Assembly: GCF_900090325.1 (NCBI RefSeq)
Contig: NZ_FMHW01000002.1
Coordinates: forward strand, 496,001-560,000
Length of the DNA stretch: 64,000 nt
Direction: 5' to 3'
Origin: Micromonospora pallida
GTDB lineage: Bacteria; Actinomycetota; Actinomycetes; Mycobacteriales; Micromonosporaceae
This document shows positions 52,309-63,577 of this stretch, piece after piece; within the stretch, counting starts at the first letter, position 1; each line of letters begins with the position of its first letter. Both the position numbers and the translations under genes were made by a program. The notes under the pieces were generated by a model. It ran no database searches and was not told the DNA's origin. It saw only the letters and a list, made by a program, of their open reading frames with translations.

Positions 52309-52770
52309 TCAGCGGACGGTGATGTCGATGGTCCGTTCCGCGCCGGCGCGGACGTCGACGGCCGAGGCGGTGATCGGGGCGCTGCCGTCCGCCGGTGCCA
52401 CGCTGACCTCGTACCGCCCGGGGGCGAGCTGCCAGCGGAAGTAGCCGTCGTCGTCGGTGGTCACCACCAGTTCGGGCACCGGCACCGGGGGAGTGTCGAG
52501 CGAGCGTACCCGGACCGCCGCGCCGACGACCGCCGCACCGGACGGGGTGCGCACCCGTCCGCTCACCACGCCCCGGTTCCCGGGGAGGTCGTCGTCGAGG
52601 TCGGGTGACGGGTCGTCGTCCGGCTCGTTGGGCCGGTCGCTCACCGGCTGGTTGGGGCTTCCGGTGGCGGGCGCGGGCGTGCCGGTGGGACCGGTGTCCC
52701 CCTGACAGCCGGTGAGAAGCGCGCCGAGGACGACCAACGACAGGCCGAGCGGACCGAGGTGTTTTCGCAT
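52309..52770 (-). CDS. lipoprotein with carboxypeptidase-regulatory-like domain
   Basis: A 153-residue exported lipoprotein: LGLSLVVLGALLTGC gives the lipobox. An acidic, Pro/Asp-rich linker (PNEPDDDPSPDLDDD) leads to a C-terminal CarboxypepD_reg-like beta-sandwich, VSGRVRTPSGAAVVGAAVRVRS, TTDDDGYFRWQLAPGRYEVSV. Such domains mediate binding or stability at the cell surface. It is convergent with the PadR-operon membrane gene (10-bp gap). Confidence 0.85.
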   Translation of the reverse strand: MRKHLGPLGLSLVVLGALLTGCQGDTGPTGTPAPATGSPNQPVSDRPNEPDDDPSPDLDDDLPGNRGVVSGRVRTPSGAAVVGAAVRVRSLDTPPVPVPELVVTTDDDGYFRWQLAPGRYEVSVAPADGSAPITASAVDVRAGAERTIDITVR

Positions 52771-52950
52771 CGCGGTTTCCGTCTCCTTTCCTGGCCGGTT
52801 TCCCGATCACTGGACGCCGTTCATCCGATCGGGCGAGAAAATCGAGATGAGCATCGGACCGGTCATGCTGTTGGTCACTTCTACCACGAATTCCGGTAAC
52901 CGGTGCCGGAACGCGGAATCGGGTGTGGGCATGCGCGTGGTCAACGGAAC

Positions 52951-52976
52951 GGGCGGCACCCGATCGGGTGCCGCCC
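52951..52976. terminator. hairpin after the secreted protease gene
   Basis: GGGCGGCACCCG (52951-52962), AT, CGGGTGCCGCCC (52965-52976): a perfect 12-bp inverted repeat just past the protease stop at 52989. Confidence 0.85.
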
Positions 52977-52988
52977 GCGACCTCACCG

Positions 52989-53924
52989 TCAGGGCAGGGA
53001 GGTCCAGTACTGCATGTTGTTGTAGGTGGCCTGGGTGATCCGCTTACCCGAGTTGGGGTTGCCGCCATAGCCGTGGAAGGCCATGCTGCAATCGCCGCAG
53101 CCGGAGCGGTTGTAGTGGACCGGTCCACCACTGTTGCCGCCGACGGTGTCGTTGCGGTAGTACACCTTCTCGGTGGTGGAGTTGACCACGGTCGCCTGGA
53201 CGCCGTTGTCGTTGTCGCCGCACCACTGCTCGAGCGGCTTGTCGCCGGGGTAGCCGCAGGCCCGGGTGGGTAGGCCGTTCAGGCTGGCCGACTGCCAGAA
53301 GTACCCGAACCAGCCGACGGTGTCGCCCATCCGGCAGTTCAGCTTGATGGTGCCGTAGTCGAACTCGTGGTTGGCGTTGGTGGTCCAGCCGGTCACCGAG
53401 TGCAGGCTCTTGGCCGTGCAGGAGCCGTACGGGGCGCCGCTGGAGCCGTTGTATCCGGGGTAGACGACGACGTTGGTGGACCAGGCGCCGCCGGTGCCGC
53501 CGCTGTGTACGCAGTGGCCGGCGGTGCCGACCACGTCCGGCCCGTAGAACCAGCCGGTGCACCGGCCGCCGGAGAAGGTGACCAGCGCGACCGCCCGGTA
53601 CGGGAAGCCGGTGGTCGGGTTGATCCGGTACCGCTCGTCCGGCGCGATGATCGAGTTGGTGCCCGGCGCGCCCTGGTCGACCGCGCGGTCGCGGGAACGG
53701 GTCGGTGTGCCGGTGCCGGCGAAGCTCGGCGAACTGGTGGCCTTGGCCGCGGCGGCGGGGCCGGGCGCGGGGACGCTGACGCTGGCGGTGGGTGTCTCCG
53801 GGCTGACCCGGCTGGCGGTGGGCTCGGCCGACGCCGGGACGCCGCCGGTGGCGAGCAGGGCCGCCGCCGTGACGGTCGCCAGGGCGAACAGGCGCCCCCG
53901 GCGACGGACGGACAATTGCATCAT
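52989..53924 (-). CDS. secreted trypsin-like (glutamyl endopeptidase-type) serine protease
   Basis: A 311-residue pre-pro-protein. A signal peptide (about 1-33) and a ~60-residue Pro/Ala/Ser propeptide precede the mature S1B-like domain. The triad shows as VVGTAGHCVHS (His), EFDYGTIKLN (Asp) and GNSGGPVHYN (Ser). Cys pairs around TGWFYG and GSCTAK fit disulfides. The mature start may follow RSRDRAVDQGAPGTN. Related enzymes cleave after Glu/Asp. It is transcribed toward the lipoprotein gene. Confidence 0.92.
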   Translation of the reverse strand: MMQLSVRRRGRLFALATVTAAALLATGGVPASAEPTASRVSPETPTASVSVPAPGPAAAAKATSSPSFAGTGTPTRSRDRAVDQGAPGTNSIIAPDERYRINPTTGFPYRAVALVTFSGGRCTGWFYGPDVVGTAGHCVHSGGTGGAWSTNVVVYPGYNGSSGAPYGSCTAKSLHSVTGWTTNANHEFDYGTIKLNCRMGDTVGWFGYFWQSASLNGLPTRACGYPGDKPLEQWCGDNDNGVQATVVNSTTEKVYYRNDTVGGNSGGPVHYNRSGCGDCSMAFHGYGGNPNSGKRITQATYNNMQYWTSLP

Positions 53925-54286
53925 GATTTCTCCTCAGGGGAGAGGGATACCGGCAGGCGTTACCTTAGCGAGATTAATTGCGAATGGGCATGCCTCGATT
54001 TGACTCTTTCGAATATCCGCAGAAACCTGGCTTCGGTCGGGGGTGTGTGGTATCGCTCGCGCGCCGGATTTCGGGAATTGAAATGAGGTGACGTACGGGG
54101 GTTGCCCGATTGGGTCCGGGAACGGGCGGCAAGTCCGGCAACGTAATTGGCGGGGCATAGGCACGTTTGCCATCCGTGCCATTCCCACGAATGGAATCCT
54201 AATGATGTTGCCCGCCGGTTCGGTAAATGTTACATCGCGCCGATGATCGGCGCACCTACCGTCATGCCGAAACAGGTCGGACGGCC
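53925..54286. other. intergenic region upstream of the protease gene
   Basis: No gene is supported. The stretch next to the protease (53940-54080) is AT-richer and should hold its promoter; GGAGAAATC lies just before its ATG. The remainder up to 54286 shows only short meaningless frames. Confidence 0.4.
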
Positions 54287-54420
54287 CGGGCGCGGCGAGC
54301 GCGGCCCGGAGATTCGGGCCCGAAGGAGGGATCGGGCGCGGCAAGTGCGGCCGGAGACTCGGGCCGGAAGTAGGGCCGGGCGCGGCGAGCGCGGCCGGTG
54401 GCCTGGGCCCGAAGGAACGG
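54287..54420. repeat. about 45-bp tandem repeats, three copies
   Basis: Units beginning CGGGCGCGGCGAGCGCGGCC (second copy CAAGTGCGG variant) start at 54287, 54333 and 54377 and continue with a GGAGA(T/C)TCGGGCC(C)GAAGGAG-like segment. The spacing is 46 and 44 bp. They lie about 130-270 bp upstream of rapZ. Confidence 0.8.
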
Positions 54421-54487
54421 CCCGGGGCGGCGTGGCACGCCGGCCGCGCCGGTGAGCGGGCTCGGGGCCGGCCGTCCCGGCGCGGGA

Positions 54488-54493
54488 TAGAGT
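54488..54493 (+). promoter_or_regulatory. candidate rapZ -10 element
   Basis: TAGAGT at 54488-54493 would place the transcription start about 50 bases before the rapZ GTG at 54553. No strong -35 is seen. Confidence 0.4.
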
Positions 54494-54552
54494 CGCTCCC
54501 TGACGTTCGCGGTCGGTGGTGGCCGCAGGGCCACGCCCGGGGGGTAATTCAG

Positions 54553-55494
54553 GTGAACGAGGCGCTGACAGGCCAGACTCCGGTGACACGCGTGGAGGCG
54601 TACGCAGAGGCGCCCGCGGAGCCGTACGACGAGGCCGAGACGAGCCTGGTCGTGGTCACCGGGCTCTCCGGCGGCGGCCGGAGCACGGTGGCCCGGGCGC
54701 TGGAGAACGTCGGTTACTACGTGGTCGACAACCTGCCCCAGGCGCTCATGCTCGACATGGCCGAGCTGGCCTCCAAGGCCGGCGGCGCGGCCCGGCGTAC
54801 CGCGATGGTGCTGGACGTGCGCTCGCGGGCCTTCTCCACCGACCTGGCCGGCGCCATCCGGGAGCTGAAGGAACGGGCCTTCTCCCCACGGGTGGTCTTC
54901 GTCGACGCCGACGACGAGGTGCTCATCCGGCGGTTCGAGAGCGTCCGCCGCTCCCACCCGTTGCAGGGCGACGGCCGGCTGGCCGACGGCATCGCGGTCG
55001 AACGTGACCTGCTGGAGGAGGCCCGGGACCAGGCCGACGTGATCATCGACACCAGCCACCTGAACGTCAACCAGCTCCGGCGGCGCATCGAGGAGCTCTT
55101 CGGCGAGGAGGACGCCCGGCGGCTGCGGGTCACCGTGCTCTCCTTCGGGTTCAAGTACGGCCTGCCGCCGGACGCCGACTTCGTGCTCGACGCCCGGTTC
55201 CTGCCCAACCCGTTCTGGGTTCCTGACCTGCGCGAGCAGACCGGCCGGGACGAGCCGGTCAGCGAGTACGTGCTCGGCCAGGAGGGCGCCGAGGCGTTCG
55301 TGTCGGCCTACGCCGACCTGGTCAACGCCACCACCGCCGGCTTCGAGCGGGAGGGCAAGCGGTACCTCACCGTGGCGGTCGGCTGCACCGGGGGCAAGCA
55401 CCGCAGCGTGGCGATCACCGAGGAACTGGCCTCGCGGCTGCGCCGGTCCGGACTCGCCGCCAACGCGCAACACCGGGACCTGGGGCGCGAATGA
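54553..55494 (+). CDS. rapZ: RNase adapter protein RapZ (YvcJ family)
   Basis: A 313-residue P-loop protein. The Walker A region is VVTGLSGGGRST, with Arg in the usual Lys position as in other actinobacterial members. It also has VDNLPQALMLDM, VLDVRSRAF, FVDADDEVLIRRF, VIIDTSHL and the C-terminal YLTVAVGCTGGKHRSVAI, the RNA/GlcN6P-binding domain. In E. coli RapZ adapts small RNAs to RNase E; in actinomycetes its job is less clear. It is the first gene of the conserved rapZ-yvcK-whiA cluster and overlaps yvcK by 4 bases (ATGA). Confidence 0.95.
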   Translation: MNEALTGQTPVTRVEAYAEAPAEPYDEAETSLVVVTGLSGGGRSTVARALENVGYYVVDNLPQALMLDMAELASKAGGAARRTAMVLDVRSRAFSTDLAGAIRELKERAFSPRVVFVDADDEVLIRRFESVRRSHPLQGDGRLADGIAVERDLLEEARDQADVIIDTSHLNVNQLRRRIEELFGEEDARRLRVTVLSFGFKYGLPPDADFVLDARFLPNPFWVPDLREQTGRDEPVSEYVLGQEGAEAFVSAYADLVNATTAGFEREGKRYLTVAVGCTGGKHRSVAITEELASRLRRSGLAANAQHRDLGRE

Positions 55495-56629
55495 CGGTGA
55501 CGAAGGTGGTGGCCTTCGGCGGCGGGCACGGCCTGTCCGCGTCGCTGCGCGCGTTGCGCCGGTGTGCCCCCGAACTCGACCTCGACATCACCGCCGTGGT
55601 CACTGTGGGTGACGACGGGGGTCCAGTGGCCGGCTCCGTGCCGCCCGGGGCGGACTGCCCCCGGGGGACCTGCGCCAGGCGCTGGTGGCGCTGGCCGGCG
55701 ACCACCCGGCCACCCGGCGCAGCGCGACGCTGTTCCAGCACCGCTTCGCCCGTACCGGCGCTGGTGCCCGTGCCGGCGAAAACCAGGCCGTGCCCGCGTC
55801 GGCCCACGCCAACGGAAGCCCGGCGGTCCCCACGCCGACCCCGGTCGCGGCGGAGCGGGCCCGGAGCCTGCCGGCGGCGATCCCGGCCGTTGCCGCCGCG
55901 ACGACGGGGAACGGCGACCGGTCGGCCGGGGGCTGCGTCGACGGCCTGGACGGGCACGCGGTCGGCAACCTGGTGCTGTTCGGCCTGATGGAACTGCTCG
56001 GCGACCCGGTGGTCGCGCTGGAACACGCCGGCACCATGCTCGGCACGGTCGGCCGGGTGCTGCCGATGTCCTGCGAGCCGGTCGGCATCGAGGCGCGGGT
56101 GCGCGGCGCGGACCCGGCCCGCCCGGACGAGGTGCGTACGGTGCGTGGGCAGCACCAGGTGGCGGTTACCACCGGCCGGGTGGAGGCGTTGCGGCTCACC
56201 CCGGCCGCCCCGGTCGCCTGCCCGCAGGCGGTGGCGGCGACCCGGGACGCCGACTGGCTGATCTTCGGGCCGGGGAGCTGGTACACCAGCGTCCTGCCGC
56301 ACCTGCTGGTACCCGGCCTGGCCGACGCGATCGTCGCCAGCCCGGCCCGGCGGCTGGTCACCCTGAACCTCTCCGCGGAGAAGGAGACCCTCGGGCTCTC
56401 CGCCGCCGGCCACCTCGCCGCGCTGCACCGCTACCTCCCGGAACTCACGGTCGACTGCGTGCTCGCCGACGACCGGGTGGTGAACGAACCCGAGCCGCTG
56501 GCCCGTGCGGCAGAATCGCTGGGTGCCCGTCTCGTGCTCGCCCCGATCGCCGTCGCCGACGGCAGTCCCCGGCACGACCCGGCCGCCCTGGGCGCCGCCC
56601 TGGTGCCTGTCCTGGGCGCCGCTCGTTAA
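55491..56629 (+). CDS. yvcK: YvcK/CofD-like protein, -1 frameshift near codon 43 and ~60-residue insertion
   Basis: A 379-residue protein after repair. VVAFGGGHGLSASLRALRR and ITAVVTVGDDGG match the UDP-sugar-binding YvcK N-terminus; the frame then breaks at five G (55617-55621), where a sixth restores SSGRLRAARGGLPPGDLRQAL. Downstream the frame holds ATLFQHRF, then an unusual Ala/Pro-rich insert of about 60 residues (about 85-145), then DGHAVGNLVLFGLMEL, DWLIFGPGSWYTSVLPHLLV and ALGA(A)LVPVL. YvcK affects cell-wall metabolism and carbon use in other bacteria. It is coupled to rapZ (ATGA overlap). Confidence 0.88.
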
Positions 56630-56683
56630 GCACCTACGTAATCACCGGCGGCACGCCGGAACCGGTCCGTGAGGGGACGCACA

Positions 56684-57664
56684 ATGGCGATGACGGCTGC
56701 GGTCAAGGACGAGCTGAGTCGGGTCGACGTGCCCAAGCCGTGCTGCCGGCGGGCGGAGATGACCGCCCTGCTGCGGTTCGCCGGTGGGCTGCACATCGTC
56801 TCCGGCCGGGTGGTGGTCGAGGCGGAGTTGGACACCGGAGCGGTGGCCCGGCGGCTGCGCCGCGAGGTCGCCGAGGTCTACGGCTACCCCAGCGAGATCC
56901 ACGTGCTCGCCTCCGGTGGCCTGCGCAAGGGCAGCCACTTCATCGTCCGGGTGGTCAAGGACGGCGAGTCGCTGGCCCGGCAGACCGGGCTGCTGGACGT
57001 CCGGGGCCGCCCGGTGCGTGGTCTGCCCCCGCACGTGGTCGCCGCGAACGTCTGCTGCGCGGTGTCGGCCTGGCGGGGCGCGTTCATGGCACACGGCTCG
57101 CTGACCGAGCCGGGCCGGTCCAGCGCCCTGGAGATCACCTGCCCCGGGCCGGAGTCGGCGCTCGCCCTGGTGGGCGCGGCCCGCCGGATCGGCATCACCG
57201 CCAAGAACCGCGAGGTGCGCGGCGTGGACCGGGTGGTGGTCAAGGACGGCGACGCGATCGCCGCGCTGCTCACCCGGGTCGGCGCCCACTCCAGCGTGCT
57301 GGCCTGGGAGGAACGCCGGGTGCGGCGCGAGGTCCGGGCCACCGCGAACCGGCTGGCGAACTTCGACGACGCCAACCTGCGCCGCTCGGCGCGGGCCGCG
57401 GTGGCCGCCGCCGCCCGGGTCACCCGGGCGCTGGAGATCCTCGCCGAGGACGCCCCGCACCACCTCACCTCGGCCGGTCGGCTGCGCCTGGAGCACCGGC
57501 AGGCGTCCCTGGAGGAACTCGGCGCCCTCGCCGACCCGCCGCTGACCAAGGACGCCATCGCCGGCCGGATCCGCCGGCTGCTCGCGCTGGCCGACAAGCG
57601 CGCCCGTGACCTCGGCATCCCCGATACCGAAGCGGCAGTCACGCCGGACATGCTCGTGGTCTGA
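56684..57664 (+). CDS. whiA: DNA-binding protein WhiA
   Basis: A 326-residue protein combining a LAGLIDADG-like homing-endonuclease fold ([57 protein letters not shown]) with a C-terminal helix-turn-helix ([22 protein letters not shown]). In Streptomyces WhiA acts with WhiB to start sporulation septation; in other Gram-positives it affects division. GAGGGG lies 8-13 bases before ATG 56684, deciding the start over a longer frame at 56669. The hairpin at 57681 likely ends its transcript. Confidence 0.96.
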   Translation: MAMTAAVKDELSRVDVPKPCCRRAEMTALLRFAGGLHIVSGRVVVEAELDTGAVARRLRREVAEVYGYPSEIHVLASGGLRKGSHFIVRVVKDGESLARQTGLLDVRGRPVRGLPPHVVAANVCCAVSAWRGAFMAHGSLTEPGRSSALEITCPGPESALALVGAARRIGITAKNREVRGVDRVVVKDGDAIAALLTRVGAHSSVLAWEERRVRREVRATANRLANFDDANLRRSARAAVAAAARVTRALEILAEDAPHHLTSAGRLRLEHRQASLEELGALADPPLTKDAIAGRIRRLLALADKRARDLGIPDTEAAVTPDMLVV

Positions 57665-57680
57665 TAGGACGGTGGGACGA

Positions 57681-57719
57681 GGCGGCTCGTGGGTTCACGC
57701 CCCCACGCAGCGAGCCGCC
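57681..57719 (+). terminator. whiA terminator hairpin
   Basis: GGCGGCTCG (57681-57689) pairs with CGAGCCGCC (57711-57719), with an inner CGTGGG/CCCACG stem. TAGGGT at 57731-57736 just beyond is a candidate -10 for gap. Confidence 0.65.
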
Positions 57720-57733
57720 GTGCGCTCGGATAG

Positions 57734-60149
<2,416 letters not shown>

Positions 60150-60150
<1 letters not shown>

Positions 60151-60941
60151 TGGCGGCGGTCACCCGCCGGCCCCTGATGGCCGGCAACTGGAAGATGAAC
60201 CTGAACCACTTCGAGGCCAACCTCCTGCTCCAGAAGCTGGCGGCCAGCCTCAACGAGAAGCAGCTCACCGACGTCGAGTGCGTCGTGCTGCCGCCCTACA
60301 CCGACCTGCGCACCGTGCAGACCGCGGTGGACGGCGACAAGCTGCTCATCGGCTACGGCGCGCAGGACCTCTCCCCGCACCAGTCGGGGGCGTACACCGG
60401 GGAGATCTCCGGGCCGATGCTGGCCAAGCTCGGCTGCACGTACGTGGTGGTCGGGCACTCGGAGCGGCGCGCGTACCACCACGAGGACGACGCGCTGCTC
60501 AACGCCAAGGTGAAGGCGGCGTTGGCGAACGACCTGACCCCGATCCTCTGCGTGGGCGAGGGACTGGACGTCCGGGACGAGCAGCGGCACGTGGCGCACT
60601 GCCAGGACCAGCTCACCGCCGGCCTCAAGAAGATCACCGCCGAGCAGGTCACCAAGGTCGTCATCGCGTACGAGCCGGTCTGGGCGATCGGCACCGGCAA
60701 GACCGCGACCCCGGAGGACGCCCAGGAGGTGTGCGGGGCGGTGCGTGAGCGCCTGGCCGAGCTGTACGACCAGGCAACCGCGGACCAGGTCCGGATCCTC
60801 TACGGCGGGTCGGTGAAGGCGGCGAACGTGGCCGCCATCATGGCCCAGCCGGACGTGGACGGCGCGCTCGTCGGCGGGGCCAGCCTCGACGCCGAGGAAT
60901 TCGTGCAGATCTGCCGCTTCCCGGAGCACATCACCCGCTGA
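60150..60941 (+). CDS. tpiA: triosephosphate isomerase
   Basis: A 263-residue TIM-barrel enzyme interconverting DHAP and G3[13 protein letters not shown] holds catalytic Lys, [14 protein letters not shown] catalytic His, [16 protein letters not shown] catalytic Glu with the flexible loop, and [12 protein letters not shown] / [14 protein letters not shown] the phosphate-binding region. It starts on the last base of the pgk stop. Confidence 0.98.
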
Positions 60942-61034
60942 ACGCTCGCTATCCTTGACTCCGCCCGTCCGTCGGTCGGTGCCGCACGCCCGACACGCGG
61001 GGCGAGGATCGCAACGAGAGGACTGACCCCAGCC

Positions 61035-61289
61035 ATGCCGATCTGGTTCGCCTACACGTTGATCGCGCTACTGACGATCACGAGCATCCTGCTCACCCTG
61101 CTGATCCTGCTGCACCGCGGCAAGGGCGGCGGGATGTCGAGCATGTTCGGCGGTGGGGTCAGCTCGAGCCTCGCCGGCTCGTCGGTGGCCGAGAAGAACC
61201 TCGACCGCTACACCGTCCTGGTGGGCATCGTCTGGTTCGCCTGCATCATCGGTCTCGGACTCTGGCTCAAGCTGGCCGTGCCCGCCTGA
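61035..61289 (+). CDS. secG: preprotein translocase subunit SecG
   Basis: An 84-residue membrane protein with two helices (FAYTLIALLTITSILLTLLILL and YTVLVGIVWFACIIGLGLWL) separated by the typical HRGKGGGMSSMFGGGVSSSLAGSSVAEKNLDR cytoplasmic loop. It assists SecYEG channel function. It follows tpiA by about 93 bp, the usual actinobacterial order. The hairpin at 61316 ends the gap-secG transcript. Confidence 0.96.
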   Translation: MPIWFAYTLIALLTITSILLTLLILLHRGKGGGMSSMFGGGVSSSLAGSSVAEKNLDRYTVLVGIVWFACIIGLGLWLKLAVPA

Positions 61290-61315
61290 GGCAGCTCCTC
61301 CCGACGTAGGCAAAC

Positions 61316-61356
61316 TGCGCGCGGTCCGTACCACGGGCCGCGCGCAGTGCTTTTCC
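61316..61356 (+). terminator. secG terminator
   Basis: CTGCGCGCGGTCC (61316-61328) and GGGCCGCGCGCAG (61336-61348) pair over 13 bp with one mismatch, followed by TGCTTTT. Confidence 0.85.
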
Positions 61357-61491
61357 CCGGCGGTGCGCGCCCGGCCCCGCGCACGGTGCTGTTCCCCGAC
61401 GGTGCGCGCCGGCCCCGCGCACGGTGCTTTTCCCCGGCGGTGCGTGCCCGGCCCCGCGCATGGTGCTTTTCCCCGACGGTGCGCCGGCCCG
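61348..61491. repeat. 38/39-bp tandem array between secG and pgl
   Basis: Four copies begin GTGCTTTTCCCC (one GTGCTG variant) at 61348, 61386, 61424 and 61463, each continuing G(G/A)CGGTGCGCGCC(C)GGCCCCGCGCAC. Spacing is 38, 38 and 39 bp. It starts in the secG terminator, so the terminator's T-run is itself part of the first unit. Confidence 0.9.
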
Positions 61492-61516
61492 GTCGCCGGG
61501 GCGCGGCGACCACCCG

Positions 61517-62287
61517 TCAGCGCAGGCTGCGGAAGCGCGGGGGCACGTCGGCCGCCGCGGCCCGGTCGAGCAGCCAGAGGGTACGGCTGACGCCCGCCAC
61601 CCCGGCGGCCGGCAACTGCACCGGACCGGCGCCGTCCAGCGCCATGTGGACCGCCGCCGCCTTGTCCGACCCGCTGGCGACCAGCCACACCTCCTCGGCG
61701 GTGTTGATCGCCGGCAGGGTCAGGGTGGTCCGCACCGGCGGCGGCTTCGGGCTGCCCCGGACCGCGCTGACCGGACGGCTCTCGTAGTGCACCCGGTGTT
61801 CCGGGAAGACCGATGCCACGTGGCCGTCCTCACCCACCCCGAGTAGCAGCACGTCGAAGTGGGGCAGGGTGGCGTGCCCGGGGCGGGCCGCGGCGGCGAG
61901 TTCCTCCGCGTACCGGGCGGCCGCCGCCTCCGGGTCCACCCCGTCCGGACCGTCGGAGGCCGGCATCGGGTGGATCCGGGCCGGGTCGAGGGGGAGCAGG
62001 TCGAGCAGCGCCGCCCGCGCCTGGGTCTCGTTACGCTCCGGGTCTCCGGCGGGGAGGAAGCGTTCGTCGCCCCACCAGACGTCCACCCGGGACCAGTCCA
62101 CCGCGTCGTGGGCCGGCAGGGCCGCCACCGCCCGGTACACGGCGGCGGCGATCCGCCCGCCGGTGAGCACCACCGACGCCTGCCCCCGGTCGGCCTGGGC
62201 GTCGAGCAGCTTCACCACCAACCGGGCCGCGACCGCCTGGGCCAGCAGGTCGGCGTCGGCGTGTACGGCGACACTCGCCTCACTCAT
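61517..62287 (-). CDS. pgl: 6-phosphogluconolactonase
   Basis: A 256-residue pentose-phosphate enzyme that opens 6-phosphogluconolactone. Motifs are VVLTGGRIAAAVYRAV, DVWWGDERFLPAGDPERNETQAR, LLLGVGEDGHVASVFP and LVASGSDKAAAV. The start MSEASVAVHADADLLAQAVA at ATG 62287 is used; the longer frame upstream runs through tandem repeats and is spurious. It follows opcA across 262 bp occupied by repeats, an unusually wide gap inside this cluster. Confidence 0.95.
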   Translation of the reverse strand: MSEASVAVHADADLLAQAVAARLVVKLLDAQADRGQASVVLTGGRIAAAVYRAVAALPAHDAVDWSRVDVWWGDERFLPAGDPERNETQARAALLDLLPLDPARIHPMPASDGPDGVDPEAAAARYAEELAAAARPGHATLPHFDVLLLGVGEDGHVASVFPEHRVHYESRPVSAVRGSPKPPPVRTTLTLPAINTAEEVWLVASGSDKAAAVHMALDGAGPVQLPAAGVAGVSRTLWLLDRAAAADVPPRFRSLR

Positions 62288-62343
62288 CAGATCCTTCTCG
62301 TCGTCGACCGACGGGCGTCCCGCCCGGCGGTACCTGGTCGTCG

Positions 62344-62516
62344 CCCGGACGGCCCGCCCGCGTACGTGTGTTTCCCGGACGGCCCGCCCGCGTACGTGTC
62401 TTGTCCGGCGGTCCGCCCGCGTACATATGCTCCCCCGGCGGTCCGCCCGCGTGCGTGTGCTCCCCGGTCCGGTCCGCCCGGGTACATGTGCTCCCCGGTC
62501 CGGTCCGCCCGGCACC
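62344..62516. repeat. about 30-bp tandem array between opcA and pgl
   Basis: Six imperfect units of 29-31 bp share CGG(A/T/C)(C)GG(C/T)CCGCCCGCGTAC(G/A)TGT. The last two units carry a CCGGTCCGGTCCGCCC variant and the final copy decays. The array fills most of the pgl-opcA gap. Confidence 0.85.
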
Positions 62517-62549
62517 GGACCTCGGCGCAGGGCGGACCGGACCAGGCGG

Positions 62550-63566
62550 TCAGGACGGCGTGTTCGTCGAGGCGTGCGCGGTGACGCCCGCCTCGGCACG
62601 CCGGGCGGTCGCCGGGTCCTTCCAGACGTGCACCCGCTGGGCGGGCCGGTCGTCCAGGCCGGAGATCCCCGCCGTCGCCCCGAGGGCCTCGGCGTAGATC
62701 TGGTCGGCGTCCAGCCGGCGCAGCTCCTCGGCCAGTTCGTCGCCGAGCGGCCGGCGGACCAGCGGCAGGTTCCGGTCCGCCTGGCCGGTACGCCGGAACG
62801 TCGCCGTGCTGTCCTCCCGGGTCAGGGTCAGCTCGTCGCCGTTGGCGCAGCGCAACCGCACCTCGCGCATCCGGGGCAGGCCGTCGACGTGCTCCCGGTG
62901 CGGCTCGATGCCGAGCCGGCTGCCCAGCCAGCCGCACATCAGCGCCGCCGTCGGGTCGGTCGGCGGAGCCACCACGGTCGCCTCGGTGACCTGGTCCTGG
63001 GTGGTGTCGAAGGCCCCCGCGACCAGGGTGCGCCACGGGGTGATCCGGGTCCAGGCCAGGTCGGTGTCGCCCGGGGCGTAGTCCCGGGCCCGCTGCCGCA
63101 GCGCCTCGATCGGGTCGGCGGCCTGGGCGGCGTCGGTGATCCGCCGGTCCGCGACCACCCCGAGGAAGTCGGTGGCGATCTCCTCCGGCGGCTCGGCGTG
63201 CCACCAGGTCACCACCGGCACGTCCGGCACCAGCAGCGGCATCACCACCGACTCGGCGTGCAGCGCGAGCCGGCCGTACATCCGGGTGACCACCGCCTCG
63301 CACGGTCCCAGCCGGCCGCCCACGACGATCTCCGCGTCCAGCCGGTTGCGGTCCCGTTCCACGTCCGAGCGGACCACGACGAGCAGCCGGCACGGGTGGG
63401 CGGCGGCGGCGATGGTGGCCGCCGCCTCCGCCTCCCGGACCCGCTTCTCGTCCACCACCACGATCAGCGTGAGCGCCATCCCGCTGGCCACCCCGCCCGC
63501 ACTGCGCCGCTCGGCGGCGAGCGCCTTGACCACCTCGCTACCGGTGGTGTCCCACAGCCCGATCAA
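62550..63566 (-). CDS. opcA: glucose-6-phosphate dehydrogenase assembly protein OpcA
   Basis: A 338-residue actinobacterial/cyanobacterial protein needed for G6PDH oligomer assembly and activity. MIGLWDTTGSEVVKALAAE, TLIVVVDEKRVREAEAAA, HPCRLLVVVRSD, VTRMYGRLALHAESVVMPLLVPDVPVVTWWHAEPP and RMREVRLRC mark it. The TTG at 63566, preceded by AGGAGG at ideal spacing, is the start; a longer frame runs upstream. It lies between zwf and pgl, its standard position. Confidence 0.95.
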   Translation of the reverse strand: MIGLWDTTGSEVVKALAAERRSAGGVASGMALTLIVVVDEKRVREAEAAATIAAAAHPCRLLVVVRSDVERDRNRLDAEIVVGGRLGPCEAVVTRMYGRLALHAESVVMPLLVPDVPVVTWWHAEPPEEIATDFLGVVADRRITDAAQAADPIEALRQRARDYAPGDTDLAWTRITPWRTLVAGAFDTTQDQVTEATVVAPPTDPTAALMCGWLGSRLGIEPHREHVDGLPRMREVRLRCANGDELTLTREDSTATFRRTGQADRNLPLVRRPLGDELAEELRRLDADQIYAEALGATAGISGLDDRPAQRVHVWKDPATARRAEAGVTAHASTNTPS

Positions 63567-63577
63567 GAGAGCCTCCT

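Noticed and set aside
62344..62516. The 30-bp array as a CRISPR
   Set aside because: There are no unique spacers between copies.
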